Assembly: GCA_964620045.1 (NCBI GenBank)
Contig: CAZUJL010000007.1
Coordinates: 62,001 to 126,000 of the forward strand
From: VFKU01 sp964620045
GTDB lineage: Bacteria; Hydrogenedentota; Hydrogenedentia; Hydrogenedentales; GCA-2746185
Reading direction: 5' to 3'
Length of the DNA: 64,000 nt
The position numbers were made by a program, and so were the translations under genes. This document shows positions 50,236-59,474 of this stretch, in pieces. Every line of letters begins with the position of its first letter. The stretch's first letter is position 1. The notes beneath the pieces were generated by a model that had not been told where the DNA came from, ran no database searches, and saw only the letters and a list, made by a program, of their open reading frames with translations.

Positions 50236-51873
50236 TTACGGTCCGATTGTTTCTTCCGATGGCGCGCCGCGAGAGCGGCGCGCCATCTCGTGTATCAGCT
50301 CGGGTGCGTCGGCGTGCACCAGCCCAACCAGGCGTCCGCGGAACGGCACCACGATTTCGGTTTCACCCGTGTATCGACTTTCCTTCGCGGACCAGTACTT
50401 GATCACATAGCCTTCCGGGTTCTGCGTGCACCAGTCCGCAAGTTCCTTGTCCGAATGCGCGACAGGGATCGGTTGCTGAAGGCGTCCGGCAAATGTGAAT
50501 TGGCCGTGGTAGTGCCCCATGTGAATCACGGGCTTACCGGCCGCCTGCAGCGCGGCCAGTTCACGGCCCATGCGCGTGGTGTCCTGAACCGAGTGCAGGC
50601 CCTTGGCCGCGAACAGATGGCTTGCGGTAAGCACCAGCACACTGGCTGCCGCGGCCGCCCACACCACGGCCCCCGCGCGGCGCGGGCGATCAATGAAGGT
50701 CACGCCACCGGCGACGAGCACCGCAATGCCCAGATACGCGGCGATAGAGGGCGTGATATCAATCCGCGCAATCTTGATTGGGATCATGGCCGCAAGCAAC
50801 GCGGAAATGCCGAGCAACGCATACACGGAGGCGACGAGCACAGGCCGCTGCACGGGTGTTGGCTGCAGGCTCAGTGTGCGCGCCGCGACGAGCGCCACAC
50901 TCGGTACCAGCGGCAGCAGATAGTGCACCTGCTTTCCGCTGATGAGGCATAGCAACACAAACGCACCGGCCGACCATGTCGCGCAAAAACGCAGGCCCTC
51001 GTCGCGCCACGTCGCGCCCCGGAATAGTTCGCGCATCGGCCGCCAATAGGCCCACGGGAACACCATCAGCGGAATGAAGGTGAAGTAGAACGTAATCGGC
51101 CGCTCGTGCGCGAAGGATTGCGTGACGCGACCGGCCGTCTGCGTCCACAGGATCGCCTCGCGGTACTCCGGCCCGCCGAGCATTGCCGCCGGAATGGCCC
51201 ACGCGAGGCCGATGCAAATGCCGGCAACGAGACCCACCGCCGTGCGCGCCGCGAACGGTCCCCACTCGCTGCGAACCTGCGCGGACCACCAAGGCGCGAA
51301 CGCGATCAGAGGGAGGAGGTACAACAGCACGATCGGCCCCTTGGACAGCAGTCCGCCACCGATACCGATCGCGATCCATGCCGCCGCACGCCATTTTGGT
51401 TCATTGCGCGCTGCGTGAACCAGACCGGTGAACGCGAGGAGCACGAAGAAGGTCAGCATGGTGTCGAACATCACCACGGTGGAGTACAACGCGAAGAAAG
51501 GGATGGCGAGCAGCATTGCGCCCGCGCGGGTCTGTGTCGCAGCGTCATCGGGCCACAGCGCGCGGGCGAGCACGGTCACCAGTACAAGGTCGAAGAGGCC
51601 GAACAGCGGCCCAATCAGACGGGCGGCCCATTCGTGCACGCCAAACATGCCCCACGCGACGTTGATCAACCAGAACAGGAGAGGCGGCTTTTGCGAATAG
51701 ATCTCGCCGTTAAGGTGCGGCACGAGATAGTCGCCGGTACGCCACATGTCCCACGCGACCGCGACATACCGCGTCTCGTCGATCGGCATCAGCGGGCGTG
51801 CATAAAACACAACGCCGACAAGCAGCGCCCACAACGGGACCAGGAACCACAATCTTCGGGGAAACCCCTTCAT
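50236..51873 (-). CDS. GT39/ArnT-like membrane glycosyltransferase
   Basis: The ATG at 51873 has AAGGG upstream; the longer frame is unsupported. The 545-residue membrane protein has about twelve hydrophobic segments and the acidic motif of the first extracytoplasmic loop, MPIDETRY (D-E), as in ArnT and dolichyl-phosphate mannosyltransferases. A soluble C-terminal domain of about 130 residues follows. It transfers a sugar from a lipid carrier to lipid A or another envelope acceptor. No neighbouring arn genes are seen. Confidence 0.9.
   Translation of the reverse strand: MKGFPRRLWFLVPLWALLVGVVFYARPLMPIDETRYVAVAWDMWRTGDYLVPHLNGEIYSQKPPLLFWLINVAWGMFGVHEWAARLIGPLFGLFDLVLVTVLARALWPDDAATQTRAGAMLLAIPFFALYSTVVMFDTMLTFFVLLAFTGLVHAARNEPKWRAAAWIAIGIGGGLLSKGPIVLLYLLPLIAFAPWWSAQVRSEWGPFAARTAVGLVAGICIGLAWAIPAAMLGGPEYREAILWTQTAGRVTQSFAHERPITFYFTFIPLMVFPWAYWRPMRELFRGATWRDEGLRFCATWSAGAFVLLCLISGKQVHYLLPLVPSVALVAARTLSLQPTPVQRPVLVASVYALLGISALLAAMIPIKIARIDITPSIAAYLGIAVLVAGGVTFIDRPRRAGAVVWAAAAASVLVLTASHLFAAKGLHSVQDTTRMGRELAALQAAGKPVIHMGHYHGQFTFAGRLQQPIPVAHSDKELADWCTQNPEGYVIKYWSAKESRYTGETEIVVPFRGRLVGLVHADAPELIHEMARRSRGAPSEETIGP
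50258..50287. other. Perfect 13-bp hairpin at the convergent 3' ends
   Basis: GATGGCGCGCCGC / GCGGCGCGCCATC with loop GAGA lies within the last codons of the GT39 gene and about 30 bases after the monooxygenase-like gene. It may stop or stabilise messages from both directions, although no T-run follows. Confidence 0.6.
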
Positions 51874-52067
51874 GCAGCGAACCCTTCGACACACTTTCGC
51901 TAAAAATTCTCGCACATTGATCGGCATTTTAACAATGCAGTAGTACTGTTGGATGGATCGGTATGTTGATCGTCCGTATCGCGATCGCAACAGTCGTTGC
52001 GGCAATGTTTTCTCAGTTTGCGCTGTTTGTTAGACTCGCCTCTCCACGCCTAAGAAAGGAATAGTGA

Positions 52068-53483
52068 ATGAATCGTACTCTCTCGATAATTACCAAATGG
52101 TTATGGATCGCGCTTGCTATTATTCCCGGCGTTGCGTTCGCCGCCGATAAACCCAACATCATCATCATGATCAGCGACGACGTCGGCTACGGCGACATCG
52201 GCGCGTTCATGGGCGGCGGCGTGCGCGGCGCGCCCACGCCGAACCTGGATCGCATGGCGGCGGAGGGCCTGAAACTAACCTCGTTCTACGCGCAACCAAC
52301 GTGCACGCCGACGCGCGCGTCGCTGATCACGGGGCGGCTGCCGGTGCGCGCGGGATTCACCTTCCCCTTGTTTCCGAGTCTGCCAATGGGCCTGGTGCCC
52401 GACGAAATCACGATCGCGGAATTGTTGGAACCCGCGGGATACACATCGGCCGCGCTGGGCAAATGGCATTTGGGCGATCAGGAAGTTCACCTGCCGCACA
52501 AGCAAGGCTTCGACGAGTTCTGGGGGTTCCTCTATCACGCCGATGCTTATCTGTACCCCACCGATCGCGATTGGCGGCCCGATACGCAGGTCGGTCGCAT
52601 GATGAAATTCCGCGGCATCGTGGAAGGGAAGAAAGGCGAGATGAGCAAGGACGTGGCGCCGATGGACGCCGCGCGACTCGAGACGATTGATCGCGAACTC
52701 ACCGAGCGCGCGGTGGACTACATTAATGCGCACGCCAAAGGCGAGCAACCATTCCTGCTCTACCTCGGCTTCGCGAAGGCACACTACAAAAACTTCCCGC
52801 TGCCGGAGTTTAAGGGAAAGTCGCAGAGCGGTGACTACGGCGACGCGCTGATGGAGCTGGATCACCACAGCGGCCTGGTGCTCGATGCCGTGCGCAACGC
52901 GGGCATCGCCGAGAACACGCTCATCTTCTGGTTCAGCGACAACGGCCCGTCGTACGACACCTTCCCCGATTGCGGCTACACGCCGTTCCGCGGCGCGAAA
53001 GGGCAGACGTATGAAGGGGGCGTCCGCATGCCGTGCATCGCGTGGTGGCCGGGCACGATCAAGCCGGGCACCTCGGCCGACGGTATCATGACGACGATGG
53101 ACATCTATGCGACGGCCGCGAAACTCGGCGGCGTGGACGTGCCGAAGGATCGCCCGATCGACGGCCACGACCAGACGGCATTCCTGAAGGGCGAGGCGAA
53201 GTCGGCGACAGACACCGTCTATTACTACCTCGGCGATCGCCTGATGGCGATCCGTAACGGCAAGTGGAAGGCGCATTTCGTTACGGCGGACAACTGGCCG
53301 GACGGCCCGATGGAGGAGTATTCGGTGCCGCAGCTTTTCGACCTGATGACCGACCCACGCGAAGAGAAAAACCTCGTGTACATCAAAACCTGGGAAGTGG
53401 TGCAGGCAAATCTGCTGATGCGTAACCATCTGTCCGAGATGAAACGGTTTCCAAATCGCGTGCTGCAGCCGCCGATTCAGTGA
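52068..53483 (+). CDS. Secreted type I arylsulfatase
   Basis: A 471-residue protein with a signal peptide (cleavage near FAADK, residue 26). The formylglycine motif is C79-T-P-T-R83 in PTCTPTRASLITGR. Metal ligands are in SDDVGYGD and SDNGPS. It hydrolyses sulfate esters, for example on polysaccharides; activation needs a formylglycine-generating enzyme that is not in this window. It stands alone, divergent from the GT39 gene and ahead of the fused CoA-transferase. Confidence 0.93.
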   Translation: MNRTLSIITKWLWIALAIIPGVAFAADKPNIIIMISDDVGYGDIGAFMGGGVRGAPTPNLDRMAAEGLKLTSFYAQPTCTPTRASLITGRLPVRAGFTFPLFPSLPMGLVPDEITIAELLEPAGYTSAALGKWHLGDQEVHLPHKQGFDEFWGFLYHADAYLYPTDRDWRPDTQVGRMMKFRGIVEGKKGEMSKDVAPMDAARLETIDRELTERAVDYINAHAKGEQPFLLYLGFAKAHYKNFPLPEFKGKSQSGDYGDALMELDHHSGLVLDAVRNAGIAENTLIFWFSDNGPSYDTFPDCGYTPFRGAKGQTYEGGVRMPCIAWWPGTIKPGTSADGIMTTMDIYATAAKLGGVDVPKDRPIDGHDQTAFLKGEAKSATDTVYYYLGDRLMAIRNGKWKAHFVTADNWPDGPMEEYSVPQLFDLMTDPREEKNLVYIKTWEVVQANLLMRNHLSEMKRFPNRVLQPPIQ

Positions 53484-53560
53484 TTTAACGCAATATCCAT
53501 CGGTAATTCTGGATGGGTTAGACTGTTGGCAGGCGGCTGGGTCGCCGGGCGAGGTGTTCC

Positions 53561-55372
53561 ATGGCACTGTGGCGTGAGTTGGTCGATCAGCGTTTGAACG
53601 AATTGCACGACGAAGGCGTGGACAAGCGCCTGCCGATGGCGGACGCCGTCCGGAAGTTCGTGCGACCCGGCATGAAGCTGAACATGGTCGCGTTGCAGTC
53701 ACGGCCGAGCGCGCTGACCTTCGAGCTGTGCCGTGCCTTCGCCGGAAAAAAACCGGGCTTCGAATACATCTCCAGTTCTATCGGCGCGACCGCGCTCGCC
53801 ACGCTGCACTGCGGCCTCTTCAAGAAAGTCATCGTGTCCTACGCGGGCGAGTCATACCCGACGCCGGGCCCGAGCAAGGTCGTGCAGCGCGCGATCGCCG
53901 ATGGACTCGATATCGAAAATTGGACGATGCTGACCATCTCGCAGCGCCTGCTCGGTGGCGCGATGGGCGTGCCCTGGTTCCCGACGCGTTCGCTGGCCGG
54001 CAGCAGCATCGCCGACGAACAGAAGGCGCGTGGCAACTACATCGAAGTGGACGACCCCGCGCGGCCGGGCGAGACCTTCGGCCTGATGAAGTCATACCGG
54101 CCGGACATCAGCTTCGTGCACGCGTGGGCGGCGGACAAGGCCGGCAACGCGATCTGCTATCCGCCATACGGCGAGAACGTGTACGGCCCACTTGCGGCGC
54201 GCGAAGGCGTGATTCTCACCGCGGACCACATCGTCGACACCGACTTCATTCGCGATCACGCGCCACTCGTGCGCATTCCAGCCGCCATCGTAAAAAGCGT
54301 GAGCCATGCGCCGTACGGTTGCCATCCCTCCGGTAACTTCGCGCAGGCGATCGGCGAGTTCAAGGCCTATGGCAACGACTATGCCTTCATGCGCGGCAGC
54401 CGGCAGACGCAGGGCACGCGCGACAGCTACGACATGTGGGTGCGCGAGTGGGTGCTTGGCGTGAAGGACCACGATGAATACCTGCGCAAGCTCGGCAGGG
54501 AGCGCATCGACTATCTGCACAAGATCGGCTCGGCGGAAGGCTGGAAGGCGGAACTCGAAAAATTCGCGAAGGACCTCGACACCGACCGTCCCGCGAGCCC
54601 GATTGAAAACATGATCGTGCACGCCTCGCGCGTGGTCGCGTCGCGTATGCAGGCGAAAGGCCTGAAAACGGTGCTCTCCGGCGTGGGCCAGGCAACATTG
54701 ATGGCGTGGCTCGCGGCGCACGCGCTCCGCAAGAAGGGCATCGACATCACGATGATGGCCGAGACCGGCATCTATGGCCACGACCCGCGCCCGGCGGATC
54801 CTTTCGTGTTCAATTTCTTCAACCTGTACACAACGACCGTGCTGACCGATATTTTCGAGACGCTCGGCCTGCACACCGGTGGCGCGTCGAACCAGTGCGT
54901 CGGCACTTTTGGCGCCGGCGAAATCGATCGCTTCGGCAACGTGAACTCAACCAAAAGTGCGGACGGCAGCTTCATCGTGGGATCCGGCGGCGCGAACGAC
55001 ATCGCGACGGCGGCCGTGGAGTCGGTCGTCGTCGCGCAGCAGCGCCTGCAGACCTTCGTCGACAAGTGCGAATACATCACCAGCCCCGGCAAGCGGATCA
55101 CGTGCTGCGTGTCCACGATGGGCCGATTCGAAAAGCGCGGCGGCGATGAATTCGTGCTGACGGGCTACTTCGGCATGGAAGGCCTGGGCCGCGAGGACGC
55201 CGTACGCGAGATCAAAGAGCGCTGCGGTTGGGAATTGCAGGTCGCAGACGACGTCGAAGCCCTGCCACCGGCCACCGCCGAAGAACTCGCCCTGCTCCGC
55301 ATGTTCGACCCCGAGCGCTTCTTCCTCGGCAAACCCGCGGATACCGTGCAGGCTGCCGTGCCGGCGAAGTAG
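53561..55372 (+). CDS. Fused two-subunit CoA-transferase (family I)
   Basis: A 603-residue protein joining an alpha-like half (about residues 1-330) and a beta-like half (about 345-603). The beta half has the catalytic Glu in MAETGIYGHDP (the EXG-type motif), and GASNQCVGTFGAGEIDRFGNVNSTK is the conserved oxyanion region. Known family I enzymes (acetate-, 3-oxoadipate-, glutaconate-CoA transferases, IpdAB) are often two subunits. A glutaconate or cholesterol-ring-type substrate cannot be told. No partner pathway genes are nearby except a cyclase-family hydrolase and an SDR. Confidence 0.85.
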   Translation: MALWRELVDQRLNELHDEGVDKRLPMADAVRKFVRPGMKLNMVALQSRPSALTFELCRAFAGKKPGFEYISSSIGATALATLHCGLFKKVIVSYAGESYPTPGPSKVVQRAIADGLDIENWTMLTISQRLLGGAMGVPWFPTRSLAGSSIADEQKARGNYIEVDDPARPGETFGLMKSYRPDISFVHAWAADKAGNAICYPPYGENVYGPLAAREGVILTADHIVDTDFIRDHAPLVRIPAAIVKSVSHAPYGCHPSGNFAQAIGEFKAYGNDYAFMRGSRQTQGTRDSYDMWVREWVLGVKDHDEYLRKLGRERIDYLHKIGSAEGWKAELEKFAKDLDTDRPASPIENMIVHASRVVASRMQAKGLKTVLSGVGQATLMAWLAAHALRKKGIDITMMAETGIYGHDPRPADPFVFNFFNLYTTTVLTDIFETLGLHTGGASNQCVGTFGAGEIDRFGNVNSTKSADGSFIVGSGGANDIATAAVESVVVAQQRLQTFVDKCEYITSPGKRITCCVSTMGRFEKRGGDEFVLTGYFGMEGLGREDAVREIKERCGWELQVADDVEALPPATAEELALLRMFDPERFFLGKPADTVQAAVPAK

Positions 55373-55376
55373 AGCG

Positions 55377-56129
55377 CTACGAAATGATCGCCACCACGCG
55401 CGCAGGCGCCGCGCTCGCGCCTTTGATCTTCAGCGGAAAACACGCGACCTGAAAGCCGGTCGGGGGAAGCGCGTCGAGATTAACGAGGCGTTCAATCTGG
55501 GAGTACGCCAGATCGCACTGGTGCGCTTCCCAGAAGATGCCGGATTTCTGTTTGGCGATCGCGTCTGCCGCTTGCAAGTGTAGCGGCCGATCCCAGCCCC
55601 AGGCGTCGATGCCCATTACGCGCACGCCCTGATCGTAGAGCCAGCGCGTCGCTTCGGCGGTAACGCCGCACCCGTGCGCCATGTAGTCCGGCTGACCATA
55701 GAATCGATCGCAGCCGGTGTGAATCAGCACGATGTCGCCCGGTTTCAGCGCATGACCGATCTTCGACAACGCGGCCTGCGTATCCGCGGTCGTCATCGCG
55801 TCGCCGTCGGCCTTGTGCCGGATGTCGAGTTTCACGCCGCGCCCGAAAAACCACTCTAGCGGCAATTGGTCGATGGTCTGCGCCGGCTTACCCTGAATGC
55901 GGCTGTTGTAGTGATACGGCGCGTCGACGTGCGTGGCGCCGTGTGTGCTGAGCTGGCGAATGGTCTCAACCGCCCAGCCTTCGCCGTCGCGCAGCAACGC
56001 ACGCGGCACGCCCATCATGCCTTCGATTGCAGCCGCGCCGGCCGTGTGGTCGGAGTATTCCACCACAGTCTGATCGACCGGCGACACGGCGACGTTTTCG
56101 ATCGTGGCGGAGAGATCGACGATGCGCAT
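55377..56129 (-). CDS. Cyclase-family metal hydrolase (kynurenine formamidase-like)
   Basis: A 250-residue protein. The N-terminal VDLSATIEN and the motif STHGATHVDAPYH (HxGTHxDxPxH) supply the metal ligands, as in the cyclase/KynB fold. VLIHTGCDRFYG and GIDAWGWDRP follow the family order. Kynurenine formamidase acts in tryptophan breakdown, while other members open rings of cyclic compounds. It lies five bases from the converging CoA-transferase gene and nine bases after the SDR gene stop. A catabolic operon is possible. Confidence 0.87.
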   Translation of the reverse strand: MRIVDLSATIENVAVSPVDQTVVEYSDHTAGAAAIEGMMGVPRALLRDGEGWAVETIRQLSTHGATHVDAPYHYNSRIQGKPAQTIDQLPLEWFFGRGVKLDIRHKADGDAMTTADTQAALSKIGHALKPGDIVLIHTGCDRFYGQPDYMAHGCGVTAEATRWLYDQGVRVMGIDAWGWDRPLHLQAADAIAKQKSGIFWEAHQCDLAYSQIERLVNLDALPPTGFQVACFPLKIKGASAAPARVVAIIS

Positions 56130-56138
56130 GAGTCGGGG

Positions 56139-56912
56139 CTACGAGATCTTCGGGCCGATCAGATAGCCGCCGTCCACGACGACAACCTGACCGGTGATCT
56201 GTTCAGAGCCCGTGATGAAACTCATGATCGCCGCGGCGATGTCCTCGGGCTGGCTGACGCGACCCGTGACCGAGCGCGCTTCGTTCGCGGCTTTCACGCC
56301 CGCATAGCGATCGCCGAAGCCCTGCTTGAGCCATTCGCCTTCGATAAAACCGGGTGCCACGGCATTCACGCGAATCTTCGGTCCGAGCGCCCGCGCCAGC
56401 GAAACAGTGAGGTTGTTCAGCGCCGCCTTGGACGCGCAGTAGGGGATCGAGCTGCCGATCGCGGCCACGCCGGCCACGCTGGTCACGTTCACCACCGCGC
56501 CGCCGCCGCTCTTTTCCATGTGCGGACGCGCCGCGCGCACGCAGTAGAACGAGCCGCGCAAGTTTACGCCGAGAATGCGGTCCCACACTTCATCGGTCAC
56601 CGCCTCGAGGTTGCTGTGCGCGATGAACTGCGTGGTGCCGGCATTGTTCACCAGCACATCCAGCCGGCCAAAGGTCTTCGCCGCAAAATCCATCATCGCC
56701 CGGCACTCGGCGTCGACATGCACGTCGCACTTGAACGGCTCAGCCTTTACGCCGAGTTTGGTCGCTTCCTGCGCGACCTCTTCCGCCTGCTGCTTCGACA
56801 CGCTGTAGTTCACAAGCACATGGCAGCCGGCCTGCGCCAGCATCAGCGCCGTCGAGCGCCCAACGCCGCGCGTCGCCCCGGTCACCACCGCCGCTTTTCC
56901 GCGAATATCCAT
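56139..56912 (-). CDS. SDR-family oxidoreductase (3-oxoacyl reductase-like)
   Basis: The ATG at 56912 follows GGAGG; the longer frame to 58154 overlaps an opposite-strand gene and is unsupported. The 257-residue product has TGATRGVGRSTA (NAD(P) motif), VNNAGTTQ, the catalytic Ser in TSVAGVAAIGSS, YCASK for Tyr and Lys, and GQVVVVDGGYL at the end, which is typical of FabG-like SDRs. Its substrate may be a 3-oxoacyl or sugar-like ketone. It is likely co-transcribed with the downstream cyclase-family gene. Confidence 0.9.
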   Translation of the reverse strand: MDIRGKAAVVTGATRGVGRSTALMLAQAGCHVLVNYSVSKQQAEEVAQEATKLGVKAEPFKCDVHVDAECRAMMDFAAKTFGRLDVLVNNAGTTQFIAHSNLEAVTDEVWDRILGVNLRGSFYCVRAARPHMEKSGGGAVVNVTSVAGVAAIGSSIPYCASKAALNNLTVSLARALGPKIRVNAVAPGFIEGEWLKQGFGDRYAGVKAANEARSVTGRVSQPEDIAAAIMSFITGSEQITGQVVVVDGGYLIGPKIS

Positions 56913-57044
56913 GGTCGAACCTCCGAATGATCGCGGCAGCATACCAAAGGGAAGGGTCGCGCTCCCGCGCGGCCGGGGCCGGCGGTTGCCCGCGCGCGCA
57001 GCTATATATATAGTGAGAATTCGTATCGAACGGGAGGGGTTTCC

Positions 57045-58151
57045 ATGGTTTCGCGCGTGTTGGGTGTAGTGGCGTTCGTGTTGATGGCCTCGCTGGCGCA
57101 GGCCGCGGACAAAACCGTCGGGCCGATTACCGAAGAGGGCGATCTCGGCGGCGCGGCCTTCCGCATCGACATTCCGAAGAACTGGAACGGCGGCCTCGTG
57201 ATGTATGCCCACGGCTATTCTGTGCGCGCAATGAAGCCGCAGTTCAACCTCGACATGGTGAAGGCCGCGGAGCCGTTCGGTATGGCGGTCGCGCAATCGC
57301 AGTATTCCCGGCAGGGTTGGGCGGCAGAGGAGGGCATCCTCGAAACCGAAGCGCTGCGCAAATATTTCATTGAGAAATACGGCCCAACCAAGCCGACCAT
57401 CATCGCCGGGCACAGCCAAGGCGGCCACATTACCTACGGCACGATCGAGAAATATCCCGATGCCTACGATGGCGCCCTGCCAATGTGCGGCGTGGCGACC
57501 TCGGCCATTCAATTCATTAAAGAGCGCGTCTTCGATATGCGCTTGTTGTTCGACTATACCTTCCCCGGAATGGCGGGCAGCGTGGTGGAATTTCCTGACG
57601 GCACCTATACCTTCGCGAAAGTTTCCGCCAAGGTGCGCGAAGTGATCGCGGCCGAGCCGGAGAAGGCCGAGGCCTTCGCGAAAATGGTGAATGTATCGTC
57701 GGCGAAGGAACTCCCGACCGTCATTGGGTTCTGGAGCGAAATCCTGCGCGAAATGATCGATCGCGCCGGCGGTAACTGCTTCGACAACACGGACACGATT
57801 TACACCGGCAGCCCCGACGACGCGAAGCTGAACAAGGAAATTAAGCGCTATACGGCCGATCCGAAGGCGGCGGCCTACCTGCGCCAGTGGGCGACATTGA
57901 CCGGGCAGATCAGCGATCCCGTTCTCGCGATGCACACGCTGGTGGACGATTTGATCCCGCCAACAATCGCGAACATGTACAGTGAGAAAACGATCATCGC
58001 GGGCACGAGCGAGCTTTACGCGCAAAGCTGGATCGACCGCATGGGGCATTGCGCATTCAACGTCGAAGAGACGCAAGAAGCACTGGGCCAGTTGCTCGAG
58101 TGGATCAAAACCGGCAAGCGCCCCACGCCCGGCGACTGGACGAAGAACTAA
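57045..58151 (+). CDS. Secreted alpha/beta hydrolase
   Basis: A 368-residue protein with a signal peptide (MVSRVLGVVAFVLMASLAQAAD) and the nucleophile elbow AGHSQGGHIT. A likely Asp is in HTLVDDLIPP and the catalytic His in DRMGHCAFN. Preceding it, a TATATATATA run at 57003-57012 in a 130-base gap without other signals may be part of a promoter. Substrate unknown; the fold fits esterases or peptidases. Confidence 0.82.
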   Translation: MVSRVLGVVAFVLMASLAQAADKTVGPITEEGDLGGAAFRIDIPKNWNGGLVMYAHGYSVRAMKPQFNLDMVKAAEPFGMAVAQSQYSRQGWAAEEGILETEALRKYFIEKYGPTKPTIIAGHSQGGHITYGTIEKYPDAYDGALPMCGVATSAIQFIKERVFDMRLLFDYTFPGMAGSVVEFPDGTYTFAKVSAKVREVIAAEPEKAEAFAKMVNVSSAKELPTVIGFWSEILREMIDRAGGNCFDNTDTIYTGSPDDAKLNKEIKRYTADPKAAAYLRQWATLTGQISDPVLAMHTLVDDLIPPTIANMYSEKTIIAGTSELYAQSWIDRMGHCAFNVEETQEALGQLLEWIKTGKRPTPGDWTKN

Positions 58152-58185
58152 CAAGATGATAATCCCTGTAGGAAGGAGATCAAGT

Positions 58186-58701
58186 TTGCTTGAAGCCTTG
58201 AAAAAGCTTCACTCCATTAATGCAGGGATACCTCAAGAAAAAAACCGTAACCTTGTGGCGTTTGAATTGCCTCAAGAAGTTGATGTGTTTTTAAATAATT
58301 CAGTATCGAGAACGAAACTTAAACTTGACGATCCGCGATATCCCTATACGGATCGAGTTCTACCACGCCGGATTAAGGAGCGACATCGTGGAGGGCCAAG
58401 ACTTTACACCCCTGAATTCTACGCGCGTAAGAAGGATTTGTGGGGTTTTGATGACAAGCTAGAGGATTGGCAAATCGAGACGTTAGAGACAATGAGTTAT
58501 TGCCCTCCGGACTGCGCAACAGTTTGGAAAGGGAGAGAATTGGTTGCAATTGTGGATAACTACAATATATTTAATCCCAATCGCACGTATTCCGATGAGC
58601 ATAGAGTCGGTCGTATGCTGGATGAAGTTATTGGATTGGTAAATAGTGAGTACCGTCGTCTGGGGAGTTCGGAGGGTTCGGAAATCAACCCGAAGGGTTG
58701 A
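58186..58701 (+). CDS. Hypothetical protein with low-GC codon usage
   Basis: The TTG at 58186 is preferred because GGAAGGAG lies seven bases upstream; an in-frame ATG at 58156 has no such site. The 171-residue product is charged and polar (about a quarter Asp, Glu, Lys, Arg), without signal peptide or recognised motif. Codons are clearly more A/T-rich than its neighbours, which suggests recent transfer. Its last codons form the first palindrome (58686-58700) of the adjacent RAYT/REP island, so it may be cargo or was captured beside it. Confidence 0.65.
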   Translation: MLEALKKLHSINAGIPQEKNRNLVAFELPQEVDVFLNNSVSRTKLKLDDPRYPYTDRVLPRRIKERHRGGPRLYTPEFYARKKDLWGFDDKLEDWQIETLETMSYCPPDCATVWKGRELVAIVDNYNIFNPNRTYSDEHRVGRMLDEVIGLVNSEYRRLGSSEGSEINPKG

Positions 58702-58704
58702 CAG

Positions 58705-58743
58705 AAATTAGCCGGGGGTCGTAGCGAAGCGGAGACCCCCGGT
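58705..58743 (+). repeat. Left REP sequence
   Basis: A 39-base repeat with a nine-base-pair stem CCGGGGGTC / GACCCCCGG. It matches the right copy on the opposite strand at 36 of 39 positions. Confidence 0.85.
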
Positions 58744-58793
58744 TCAGGTAATCTCCAATACATGCACCCCGGTAGGGGTGCCAGAACCGCCGC

Positions 58794-59237
58794 CTACAGT
58801 AAATATTTCGGGTCGTACTCCACGCCGTTTCGTTTTAGCAGCCGCTTAAGTTCCTGAACAAAATCCAATTTTTTGTGATGCTCTTCCTGACCCACAATGT
58901 ATTTCTTCAATGCATCCCGATGCGTCCAACTCGCCGTAAACGCGGCATATCCTTCCTGCCAAGCGAACCGTTCACCGGATTCTTTCGCAGCCCAAGGCGA
59001 GGTCGCTTTTTTCAATTCGCGCATAAAATCTGCGAGTTTATGCGTTGCGTTGAGCCCTACGAGCAGATGAACGTGATCCTCAATACCACCAACGCATTGC
59101 GGAATGCCGCCGAGTCCACGGATCGTGCCGCCGACGTATTCGTGCAGCTGCGATTGCCACGCAGGCTGGATAAGCGGGCGCCGATCCTTTGTGCTGAATA
59201 CGATGTGATAGTGAAGGCTAAGATAGGTCGAACTCAT
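58794..59237 (-). CDS. REP-associated tyrosine transposase (RAYT, Y1/HUH family)
   Basis: The ATG at 59237 follows AGGAGG; the in-frame ATG at 59261 is less supported. The 147-residue product has HUH-type residues in EDHVHLLVGL and the nucleophile Tyr region KKYIVGQEEHH, as in IS200-like TnpA and RAYT proteins. It nicks single-stranded DNA and acts on the flanking palindromic repeats. The gene lies between two inverted REP copies, a self-contained REPIN-like arrangement. Confidence 0.9.
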   Translation of the reverse strand: MSSTYLSLHYHIVFSTKDRRPLIQPAWQSQLHEYVGGTIRGLGGIPQCVGGIEDHVHLLVGLNATHKLADFMRELKKATSPWAAKESGERFAWQEGYAAFTASWTHRDALKKYIVGQEEHHKKLDFVQELKRLLKRNGVEYDPKYLL

Positions 59238-59291
59238 CGATGCCTCCTGCGGTTCTGCCACCCCTCTGGGGTGGAATGTTAGTTTAGCTGT

Positions 59292-59330
59292 ACCGGGGGT
59301 CTTCGCTTTGCTGCGACCCCCGGCTAATTT
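59292..59330 (-). repeat. Right REP sequence
   Basis: The inverted copy of the left REP (58705-58743). The three mismatches lie in the loop region. It starts 55 bases beyond the transposase start codon. Confidence 0.85.
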
Positions 59331-59474
59331 TTATGACCCCTTCGGGGTCTGATCCCGACTCAACCTCGGATCCGTAAAGATTTAAACGTTTTGCGGGCGT
59401 TTCCGTGCGTTTAGTAGACTAGCGCCTCAATTTTTTGTGTCTTCCGCGCATCCACGGTTTATCCAAAGGGTTTC

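Larger units (their letters stand above)
58686..59349. mobile_element. RAYT island with inverted REP copies
   Basis: A RAYT transposase gene (58794-59237) is framed by two REP copies in opposite orientation (58705-58743 and 59292-59330). Additional perfect hairpins are CAACCC-GAA-GGGTTG (58686-58700), GCACCCC-GGTA-GGGGTGC (58764-58781), CCACCCC-TCT-GGGGTGG (59258-59274) and GACCCC-TTC-GGGGTC (59335-59349). Confidence 0.8.

Noticed and set aside
56913..58154. Long upstream extension of the SDR at 56139
   Set aside because: It overlaps the opposite-strand hydrolase gene, and the FabG-like start with GGAGG at 56912 is far better.
59335..59474. T-box or histidine-responsive leader before hisS
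   Set aside because: The gap contains the last RAYT palindrome and no specifier or antiterminator pattern.
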